Under the pieces are notes generated by a model that was not told the DNA's origin, made no database searches, and was given only the letters and a program-made list of their open reading frames with translations. Below, piece after piece: positions 26,601 through 38,600 of a stretch of 64,000 nucleotides of DNA. How positions within the stretch are numbered: position 1 is the stretch's first letter; every line of letters begins with the position of its first letter. A program made the position numbers and the translations under genes. Source of the DNA: Conchocele bisecta (taxonomy: Eukaryota > Mollusca > Bivalvia > Lucinida > Thyasiridae); NCBI GenBank assembly GCA_029237695.1, contig CM055266.1, forward strand, positions 124,672,569 to 124,736,568, given 5' to 3'.

Positions 26601-29600
26601 AGACCTCGGTCCGTTACTTCAACCTGTGATCAACAGACAGCAATTATTGAATTAGTTTGTTTCGAAATGAAAACATATCTTGGCATTTCATTATAATTGT
26701 CTCCTTGGAGACAATTCTAATGAAATACCAAGATGTGTTTTCATGGAAAATAAGAAAAATATGCTATTGTTGTGGTCTGTTTATTGTTTTCTGCAGCATG
26801 ATAAAGGTACCACAAAATTGTTATTGATTTTTGATACTCGCTACTTCTGATTTCAATTGGGTTTTTGGCAATTTTAATTGGGTATTTACGCAAATATGCA
26901 GCTAATCTGGAGCTCTGAAGAATATAAAAAAGTCCCAATTTTTATTGTTTTTTTGTTTAGTTTCCGTTCCATTTGATCCTTGCAAGCACTAAAAGAGTGT
27001 ATTATAAGGTTTAAACATGTATTAAATGAAATATATGGGTATATGCCCAATTTAATAATTATGACTCATCAAAATAGGACGTTCACAGTGAAATACCCCA
27101 GCACCTTAAATTATTTCTGGGGAAAGGCCTGCATTGTATACAGTAGCCTATTTCACCAACATTGCAAAGCATACTTATCTAGCAAAGTAAACGTTGAGGG
27201 AGAAATTTTCATTTTTAGGATAAATGTATTATTGTTTATTATACTGAATTTATTACATTATTATCACAGGCTGTGATAATGTAATAAATTCAGTATAATA
27301 ATTCTGCATACTTTTAATCATCAAATATATGCAGTCATTAGTTCTATGCATAATGCATTTCGGGAAAAATAAATGATTACTCCCTCAAAGTATACTTTGC
27401 TAGAAAAGTATACTTTGCAATGGTTTATACACACTTCTAGACAGGCATTTGTGTTTTGCAATCATGAAAGTACTATGCTTGAAAGTAAATTGCAGCGAAA
27501 CCTATCAAAACGAAACACATGGGAGTTTATGTTGTATATATGTATGTGGCTGTAAATGGAGAAACGAGGCTTATGGCATATGCTACCAGTATAGACCAGA
27601 CCAGCCTGCCAAACAGTGCTTTTATATATAATATAGATCAGTAGGCTGCAGGTGTGTGCTAATTCAAGTGATGGACAGGCTACAAATACAATAAACCCCT
27701 GCAAAATGGGGCTTATGAGATTTATGACTAGTGTAGTTCCCAATCAAATAGCATACTCCTGTAGCCTGATAATGATCTATATTGCTTGTTAGAAGCATGA
27801 CGGGTGTTTCATTGATGTAATGGCGAACTGCGCAGATCCTGATCAGACTGTGCGGATGCTGGTCGCAAAACCCAGTAAGGCCCATTTCTCCAATTACAGT
27901 CACATATGAGACACGGCATGTGATTTTGTACCTTCGGGCATCTGTGTAATTTCATTAAATACGTTCACAATATTTACAATATTTTCCGTAAATGGCATCA
28001 AAAGTTGACAAAATAGTTTTGAACAAGGTAACATTTTCATTATTAGAAAAATGTACTTTGAGCTTGATATATGAGACACGCCAAGTGATATTGTACCTTC
28101 GGACATCTGTGAAATTTCGTTTAATACGTTTACAAAATTTACAATATTTTTCATAAATTAAGTCAAAAGTTTACAAAATTTTCAGAGTACATGCGGAATA
28201 TAATTTTGTAAACTTTTGACTATTAAAAAAAAATATTGTAAATTTTGTAAACATATTTAATGAAATTACTCAGATGTCCGAAGGTACAAAATCACATGGC
28301 GTGTCTCACTTGGCCAGTGCAACTCACCCTTGAGTGGGATGATTTTATCTGGCTTCTCCATCAAGGGAAACTTTTTCAGCATCTCGCGAGAGTTGGCAGA
28401 ACTGGCACTAGTTCCGCTACTCGTGATGTTCACGTTAGTCCCACCGATAGTAATACTAGCCGCATTTGTCATTATGCTCGTACCAGTCACACCACTAGAC
28501 AAGTTGACACTAGGCCCACCACTGGGTATGCTGACATTGGGTCCAACAGTAGAATTGTTGGCACTCGGCCCCCCACTATGTATACTGCTGGTACTGCCGA
28601 TAGTGCCGATGTTGAGACTAGTTCTGTGGCCCGTGTGTGCGACAGACGATCCATGGACATGTGATCCATTCCTAGCACCGTGTTTGCTATTACTGTGTTG
28701 CAATAAACCACTATGTTTCGCACTAGGACTTGAACTAATGTTATGCTTGCCACTGTTACTGATGCCTAGATTTGAGAAGGAAAGCGTCTTCACGTTAGTC
28801 ACATTAATATTGGTGTTAGTTCTCACAGGACTTGAATTACTTGGACTTGCACTGAAACTGCTTTTGAAAGCATTACTGGTGGTGTATGTACTGAGACTCG
28901 GTTTGGTAGAAGTCACCACGATCATGTCGGCACTAGATGTCACTGACAGGCTAGTCGGCACACCATTCACCAATGGTGAGCTGCCACTAGTGCGGACAGC
29001 GCTGCCTGCACTATTCCTACTGGCATTGAGACTGGTCACCCCGGCTTTCAAGGCACTGAGCACACCAGTGTTTGAGAAACTGACCCGTATACTGCCCATG
29101 GGGAAGTGTGGTCTCGCGTTACTGAACGTGAAACTTGATGTGGTGCTAGTAACGTTTGTCACAGATGTAGCTGGGGACGTAACATTTGCCATGGTTACCG
29201 TGGTCGTTGGTAGGGTGGCTGATGATGTTACCAAGGCAACGGACGGTTCCACAATGGGCGAGATATCCTCGAGTAGAGCACTGACGGCACTGTTGATCTC
29301 CGACATTGTCACGGGGGAGGGGGGCTGTGAATGGTCGAGGCTGGGACTGGTCAGGGCAGACAACATAGACAGCTGCGACATTGTTGGCTTCAACAGGTCG
29401 TTAGGCTCCGGTTTACACCCCTGCCCTGGCGTCGTGGCCGGCGGTGACAAGGACACTGGCCGCATGGCCCCATTGGTCAACGACGTTCTCGCACTGCCGA
29501 TAGACTCGCGCTGTTTCTTCATCGCCAGCGTCTCCGGCATTCGCTCCACCTTCACCACAGGCAGTGCCGGGATCGCTGCGAGTTTACTGTCGTTGGCGAG

Positions 29601-32600
29601 GATGTTTGCGCCGAGTCCCACCCCCACCTTCGCGGCAGTGGACGAGGGTGGGGGCTCCGGCACACTCACAGCCAAGGGAGGCTCCTTGATGCTGGCCTTC
29701 GTCAGTACGGGGTTCAGGAGGCGTGGCATGTCTGCCGGCTTCTCCAGGACTGGGGCCGCCACAGTGGGCGGGGGCTTCGTGGGCGAACTCGAGGGGCGCG
29801 ATGACGCGTGGCCGGACCGACCGTGGGACTTGGAGGTGCCCGACCGCTTGTGGGTGTGGTGGGCCTTCGATGCGACAGCCGACCCCTTCCCACCGTGCCG
29901 CACATCTACAATGGCACAGTGAGAAAATACATCAATCAACACACAAGTAAACATATATTTTGTTGGCAACCAAACCAGTATATTGCTTATTTTACTTATT
30001 TCTGATGAGGCAAGATTTCAAATTAAAGCTTACTGAATTCACAAGATCCTGACAAAGTAGCACATACTGTATTCTGCCGTGTATTGGTCGCAATCATGCG
30101 TAAGTCGCACCCCTATTTTCACTCCAAAACCTGGGGGAAAATGTCTACATGGGGCTATAAGATGCACTCAATTTTCTAAAAAAACAAGAAACGAGGCAAA
30201 GCCACGAAGGCCAGGTTTTTTCCAAGCATGGACACTTGGATAACATAATTATACCCACTTTTTGTAGACTAGATGGCCGTGGCCTGCATGTCGCGCCTTG
30301 GAGCGAGGCATGGACACTAAAAAAATAGATATAGTAGAATAAGATGGAAAAACTTTACCGAAAAAACTTTAACCGGACACACAGACGTACGGACGGACGG
30401 ACGGACGGACGGACGGACGGACGGACGGACGGACGGACGGACGGACGTACTGACGAGACGTACATTGTGAGGTTACTAACCCTAACCCATCCTAAATCAA
30501 ACCCCGTAAACATCAATCGTACAGAAAAAAACAACCCCACAAGACAAAATAACCCCACAAGAGCAATTTATAACGGGGTTAAAACGGAATAAGCATCTCT
30601 TAACAAGTCCATCACTGTGTGGTTAACCTCACAATGTAGCTCTCGTCTGGACGGACGGACGGACGGACGTATGCCAAAATGCCGACGATATCGCGCTTTC
30701 CGCAAGCGGGTGCGACAATGATGATAAACACCCATGTGAAGTATCAAGGTAATGGGTGAAGCAGTTGCAGAGATATAGTACACAAAAAAACTTTAACAAA
30801 TAATTTAAAGTAATTTGACCTTGACATTGCGCACAGGGGCCGCACAGTTTGGGGTTAGAATGAAAATATGGACGATGATAAACACCCATGTGAAGTTTCA
30901 AGGTAATGGGCGAAGCAGTTGCAGAGATATAGTATAACGAAAAAGTTTTAACCAAAAATTTAACCAGACGTACGTTAAAAAGTTAACGTTGAAAATGGCT
31001 AAGTCAATTACGTAGAAATAATAGGTGAAGGTAAAAAAATGGTCACATGTTGGATAGTTGTATGTGGTAGGCACCCCTTGGTTATGAAGCTGTGAACGTT
31101 TGGTGGTCCTAGGTGGTACAGTACCAAAGAAATGGACTTAAACACGAAAACTTAACATTGTAAACGCGAAAACTTAACATTGAAAATGGCTAAGTCGACT
31201 GCGCGGAAAAAATGGGTCAAGTTAAAAAAAAAAGTAACATGTTGGATAGTGATATGTGGTGGGCACCCCTTGATTATGAAGCTGTGAAAGTTTGGTGGTC
31301 CTAGGTGGTACAGTACCAAAGAAATGGACTTAAACACGAAAACTTAACATTGAAAACGCGAAAACTTAACATTGAAAATGGCTAAGTCGACTGCACGGAA
31401 AAAATGGGTGAAGTTAAAAAAAAAGTAACATGTTGGATAGTGATATGTGGTGGGCACCCCTTGATTATGAAGCTGTGAAAGTTTGGTGGTCCTAGGTGGT
31501 ACAGTAACAAAGAAATGGACTTAAACACGAAAACTTAACATTGATTGTGGACGCTGCCCGCCCGCCCGCCCGGCTTTCGCCAATCCAATAGCCTGGATTT
31601 TTAAAAAAAAAACCTGGCTAAAAATGAAACAAAAAATAAATGAAACAAAAACAATCGCAGAGTTGTTGTTGTTGTTTATAAATACTTCCAGGTGCTGTTT
31701 TGTGGTCACTCACAAGCGTCGTACCCTGGACGTTTCGGACCAATACAATTAATCGCCAAGTTGTTGTTGTTGTTGTTATTTAATAATAATTCCCAAGCGG
31801 TTCATGTGAAGAAGAATTTTTAAATCTCTAATAAAAGAACGACCTCTTGACCTTCGGCGGCCATCTTGGATGACATAACCACCAGATTTCGACAAAAAAG
31901 TCACCAGAGTGATCGCCTTATTGATACCTTCGATTTGATATATAACATGATTATATTCGGTCACAAATAAAGTTTGACCCCAATTTGACCCCACGGGCCA
32001 CGCACATTTTTGACCCCGGGGTCACCATTTTAACAACTTTGAAAGAGCATTGTACATTGATCATTCCTACCAAGTTTCGTCGATATCCGGCTGGCGGTTC
32101 ATGAGAAGAAGATTTTTTAAGAATTTATGCTATTTTTAGACGGCGGCCATCTTGGATTAGCAATGACCTCCATTTTAACAAATCTGAAAAGGCTTCACCC
32201 ATGGACAATAACTGTTAAGTTTGGCTACCATGGGCCAAGCGGTTCATGTGAAGAAGAATTTTGAAATTATTAATAAAAGAACGACCTTTTGACCTCTCGG
32301 CGGCCATCTTGGATGACATAACCATCAGATTTCGACAAAAAATGCACCAGAGTGATCGCCTCTTTGATACCTTCAATTCGATATATGACTTGACCATATT
32401 CGGTCAAAAATAAAATTTGACCCAAATTTGAACCCACGGGCCACGCCCAGTTTTGACCCCAGGGTCACCATTTTAACAACTTTGAAAGAGCATTGTACAT
32501 CGATCATTCCTACCAAGTTTTGTCGAAATCCGGTTGGCGGTTCTTGAGAAGAAGATTTTTTGCTATTTTTAGACGGTGGCCATCTTAGATTACGCAATGA

Positions 32601-35600
32601 CGTCATTTTAACAATTTTGTAATCCCCCTACCTAAGGACCATGATCATGAAGTTTGGTGACTATAGGCCCAATGGTTACCGAGGAGAAGACGTTTGAAAA
32701 TGTTCACGGACGACGACGGACGACGGACACATTGCGGTAACAATAGCTCACATGAGCTTCGCTCAGGTGAGCTAAAAATGCTCATGTATCTACATGTATG
32801 TAAAAGACGCAGGGGCTTTCTGGGATACAAATCTGAGTTAAAAAAATACGACTAATACTCGGCAGAATACGGTAGCACAATCAGTTTATATTTTACTATA
32901 AGCACGGTATACTGCAAACTATTCTGTCCAGTTTATCACATTATTTATTTTAAGGTGTATAACCGCCTATCAACAGCGGAGATCATTTTAGGACCCCGGT
33001 TAACCAAATCAGAACTGAATGTTTACAATAAAAAAAATATATTCAGCCCTGAAATTAGAATAACCTGAACTGGGGCCGCCGTTTCACTAAACTTTGTACG
33101 ACTAAAATGTTCGTAAGTGCAAATTTAGGATCGTCTGGAAATTTCAATTGCTGGATTTACATTTATTGAGCATAGGCTGCATATGCAGCCTATGCTCAAT
33201 AAATGTAAATCCAATAATTGTTTACAAGAAAACATTGTTAATGTGAACTTTACAGACTATCATAATTTTGCATTTACTAACATTTTAGTCGTAAAAAGTT
33301 TAGTGAAACGGGCCCCTGGTGCTCACCCCACCAGAGTTTATTACATTGGATTAATTTATTTGCAGTCATAAAACAATCATGTCCACCGAGTAACGTTAAA
33401 TGATGTCGTTCAAATAAACACAGTTGACAATACTGTGGTAACTCACTAAATGTATTTGTAAAGGACAAGAATATGCCCTCCCTGAAATAAATTAACTGTT
33501 AAAATGCATACATACAGTGCAGTCTCCGTTTTTGTTCCACCGTAGACAACACTTGCAAACTCAACGCGAACGCAACGGTTTGCTGTAGCGTTGTATACGT
33601 TGTTTAAACGTATAATACGGTTCGTACACGTGTAATACACATTGTCAAACCGTTTAGTTTAAAAGCGTTGTATACGTTGTTTAAACGTATAATACGGTTC
33701 GTACACGTGTAATACACATTGTCAAACCGTTTAGTTTTAAAGCGTGTAATACGTTTAGCTTCAATGCGTATAACACGCTTTGGCGTATACATATGTAGCG
33801 AGGTGAAAGAGTTGAAACGTGTACAACGCTTTACCTGGAAGCGTGTATCTATTATGAAAGCGTTGAAACGTGTACAACGGTTACACGTTTTAAACACAAA
33901 TACCTGTTTGCGGATCCCCGATCTCTTCGAGGCGTCCTTGTTTCGTCCCTTTTAAAATATCGCGAATACATACCCTCAGATCGAGTTCAAAGTACATCGG
34001 CGGTGTGATTTAGCACTTCAATTAATTGATCCCTAATCCCTGATGACTAATGAGTCACGCTTTTAACACGACAGATGTACCATGTCGTTTATCAAAATGT
34101 TTGAGAATTGTAGATCACGTGAGCCGGCTCATCAGGATCTGCGGCATTCCTATGTACATTTTATTTTATATACACAAAAAATGACGCCTAATACAGCGTA
34201 ATGTAACAGTTCCTAACTTAATATGGAATAGCCCGGGCCGATAGTCCGTGTCAGTTAATTGGGGTTAAATATTACGAACACAGATAAACACAGTGCATGG
34301 TTTCTTTATTTTATTTTAACATCATCAGAAATGGCGAGTCTAGGAACTCTCGTATTATCTTTACGCTGAAGCCAGTCTATTTCAGGCACTAATCCGCTAT
34401 ACACCTGTCCCACGCGTGTGTTAAGATTAATCGATATTTGGAGAAACTGAATACACAGCTAGCTGCACACTGGTTTAACACGGATATGGCCCGCGGATAT
34501 GTGTCATAAATTACTTGGTGGTCAAAACCGGTAAATTTACAAGGTTTATAGCGAAATAGCAGCCGACTGGCAATTTTTCTCGGACCGATTTTTAAGACTA
34601 GTTTTCAAATCTCAATCGGTCTGAGAGTTCAAAAATCGGTACAGAACCGGAAAACTGAAAATGTTAGAAGCCCTGCAGTGAGTCTAGAAGTATATATATA
34701 TACACACACGAAGAACGATCAGAGCATGCGCATTCTACGCGATACAAGGTTGGCATACCAAAACGTGTAATGCGTTAAAACCGTGGAAACGTGTTATACG
34801 TATAACACGGTTTCATCTGTACGGTGCTGTGTACATGTAGATGCGTGTAACCGTTCGTCAAAGAAAGCGTTAAATCGTTTAAACGGTTTACCTTAGCGTT
34901 GTATACGCTTACAACCGTTGTATACGTTTACCAACCGTTGTACACGGATTACACGCTTTTGAAACTCAATACGTTGTTTACAACCGTTGTATACGTTTAC
35001 AACCGTTTGTACACGGATTACACGCTTTTGAAACTCAATGCGTTGAACACGTTTGTTCGAATACTTGCGCATGCGCAAGAGTGGGGAAACGCACACAACG
35101 CATGGCCGAAAACGTATTACACGTGACGACACACACGGTTTGAAACGCAACTAACGGAAACTCCACGGATACGCAACGCACAACACTTTGTACACGTATA
35201 AACCCGGAACATTTTGACAGAAACAACTGTATAATGCCCTTATCTAGATCTCTGAAACGAACGATTAAAAAAGGCATCGATATTACAAAGCTAATCCCTT
35301 CGCTGGCAGCCTTGTAATAAAAAAAAACAACAAAATTTAACACATTTGCCTTGCAAACAACTAACATGTACAAGGTGAACAGAAGTCCTCAGTGTATGCA
35401 AAACAAAGCACTGTGGCCAAATATCATCAAAATCGGTGAAGCTATTAATATGTAATTAACAAGAGTTGTCAGAGGACAACGAAGCACGCCCGGTGGCAGC
35501 AAAGAAACCGAGGGCACATTTGAAAACACAACGTGCTGGATAAGGGAAACAAAATTTATGACCCATTTACCAGAGCGTGTTAAGGTTTCGAGCGTACAAA

Positions 35601-38600
35601 CTATTTGACCTTGACCCTGGGCTTAGCAGAGGTAGAGGACCCTTGGAGCAATGCGTATGTGAAATATGAAGCAAATCCAAGCAAGGAAACAGAAAATATA
35701 GGCCATTTACCCGAGCGTCCGAGCGTTAAGGTTTTGAGATGCACAAAATATGTGACCTTGACCCTGGGCTTAGAAGGGGCGGCACAGACGTGGATTTGCC
35801 ACAGCGCAGTAGAGGACCCTTGGAACAATGCGTGTGCGAAATATGAAGCAAATCCAAGCAAGGAAACAGAAAATATAGGCCATTTACCCGAGCGTCCGAG
35901 CGTTAAGGTTTCAAGATGCACAAAGTATGTGACCTTGACCCTGGGCTTAGAAGGGGCGGCATGGACGTGGATTTGCCACAGCGCAGTAGAGGACCTTTGG
36001 AGCAATGTGTGTGTGAAATATGAAGCAAATCCAAGCAAGGAAACAGAAAATATAGGCCATTTACCCGAGCGTTAAGGTTTCGAGATGCACAAAGTATGTG
36101 ACCTTGATCCTGGGCTTAGAAGGGGCGGCATGGATGTGGCTTTTCCACAGTGCAGTGTGTGTGAAATATGAAGCAAATCCAAGCAAGGAAACAGAAAATA
36201 TAGGCCATTTACCCGAGCGTCCGAGCGTTAAGGTTTCAAGATGCACAAAGTATGTGACCTTGACCCTGGGCTTAGAAGGGGCGGCATGGACGTGGATTTG
36301 CCACAGCGCAGTAGAGGACCTTTGGAGCAATGTGTGTGTGAAATATGAAGCAAATCCAAGCAAGGAAACAGAAAATATAGGCCATTTACCCGAGCGTTAA
36401 GGTTTCGAGATGCACAAAGTATGTGACCTTGATCCTGGGCTTAGAAGGGGCGGCATGGATGTGGCTTTTCCACAGTGCAGTGTGTGTGAAATATGAAGCA
36501 AATCCAAGCAAGGAAACAGAAAATATAGGCCATTATAATTTTTGAAGATAGACGGATGGACTGACTGACGGACGGACGGACGGACGGACGCCTACGACGC
36601 CGAGGTTATGCCACAAACACTTCTTCATGCGGAAGGCGCGCTAAAAATGAAAGGTGTTACTAACGCCCATACGTACGTATGCACGCACTTGCTAAGTGCG
36701 TGCATACATGGACTAACACTATATTCCTCTTGCCTATCGGCGAAGGGATAATAAATTTGACCACAGGGTTTCTCAGATTATCTGGAGCTACAGTTGGTGT
36801 TAACGGCTAATCAACGGCTAAGGTCATTTAAGGCCGGGCCAACGGGTTTCATCGCGCATTCAACCTGCTGCATAGGGGGGAAAATCACAAAACCAGAACA
36901 GAATATTTACATGGAAATAAATATATATTCAGCGCAGAAATTTGAATAACCTGATCTGGTGCCAGGTCCATACCACACCAAAGTCACTTGGCCCCTTCCC
37001 CTAAAAGTAATAGGATTACGAATAATCAATTTACTCATACAAGGGGTATAACCAAGTTCAACTCTCACATACAAGAATGCCCAAGATGTATCTGAGGGCC
37101 AAACCAGGTCTCTGGTCAGGATTCCGGTAAGGATAAAACCGGATCGTTAAATTACCCATCGCATGCGCCCCTTGCTCACACAAGGACACCCACTCTGAGC
37201 TACAGAGATCAAGAAATCAAAATGCCCGGTGTGGTGATGGTACATATTGTGTACTCTTATTCTTATAACTGAGCTCTGCAACCAATACTTACTTAGATGG
37301 TCCTGGAAGGCTTGTGGCTTTACAACCAACTTGCATTTCTCACAGACCACCAGGTAAAACTCATCTTGGGACGGACAGATCCCAAACAGCGGTAAATCTG
37401 CAATGTTGATATACATGTACACATGTAATGGATGAGTGCAGGGGGCCATTTCACTAAACTTTGTACAACTAAAATGTTTGTAAGTGCAGATTTAAAGTAG
37501 TTAGTAAATTTCAATTGATGGATACATATATACCATGGGCATACAACATTTTCTGAATGCTACTGTTGTCTTGCTCGAAAGCAGGAAGTTTGATTCTATA
37601 TTTGTATCTAGCAATCGAAATATAAACTTTGTGCATCTACTCATCATAAGGAAGCTACATTTGTACATACCAAGTTTCAGGTCTGTAGCTATGACGGTTT
37701 AAAAGACAAACACACCTCTATCATAACGAATGAAATAATGTGTTTACGGCTCTACCGTCAATATTGTAGTGGCAAGTTCATAAACTAGATGGCCGCGGCC
37801 TGCATGTCGCTCCTTGTGGCGAGGCATGGACACAAAAAGATATAGTATAACGAAAAACTTTAACCAAAAAACTTAACCAAAAACTTCAAAGTAATTTGAC
37901 CTTGACATTGGGCACAGGGGCCGCACGGGAGGGGGGTAGAATGAAAATATAGATGATGATAAACACCCATGTGAAGTTTCAAGGTAATGGGCAAAGCAGT
38001 TGCAGAGATATAATATAACAAAAAACTGTAACCAAAAAATGTAACCAAAAAACTTAACCAAAAACTTTAACCAAAAAACCTAACCAATAAACTTAACCAA
38101 ATAACCAAAAAACTTAACCAAAAACTTTAACCAAAATACTTAACCAAAAACTTCAAAGTAATTTGACCTTGACATTGGGCACAGGGGCCGCACGGTAGTG
38201 GGGTAGAATGAAAATATAGATGATGATAAACACCCATGTGAAGTTTCAAGGTAATGGGAAAAAAAGCAGTTGCAGAGATATAGTAAAACGAAAAACTTTA
38301 ACCAAAAAACTTCAAAGTAATTTGACCTTGACATTGGGCACAGGGGCCGCACGGGAGGGGGGTAGAATGAAAATATAGATGATGATAAACACCCATGTGA
38401 AGTTTCAAGGTAATGGGCAAAGCAGTTGCAGAGATATAGTATAACAAAAAACTTTAACCAAAAACTTTAACCAAAAAACTTAACCAAAAACTTTAACCAA
38501 AAAACCTAACCAAAAAACTTAAGCAAATAACCAAAAAACTAAAAAAACTGAACCAAAAACTTTAACCAAACAACTTAACCAAAACTTCAAAGTAATTTGA

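Larger units (their letters stand above)
25255..26917. mobile_element. E1 MITE split by an 8-base-TSD element
   Basis: Left end CAGGGCTCCAAATAAGG; right end ATCTGGAGCTCTG. The internal hairpin TAATTGTCTCCTTGGAGACAATT is at 26690-26720. Interrupted at 25360-26628. Confidence 0.8.

Noticed and set aside
28330..29922. 530-codon plus-strand ORF
   Set aside because: It is the antisense shadow of ATXN7 exon 4. The minus frame has splice sites, family motifs and phase agreement, and the plus frame encodes only Leu/Val/Thr-rich sequence without a domain.
35605..36400. Repetitive ORFs of 100-156 codons on both strands
   Set aside because: They arise from the 146-178 base tandem units. Frames repeat with the units and change with indels.
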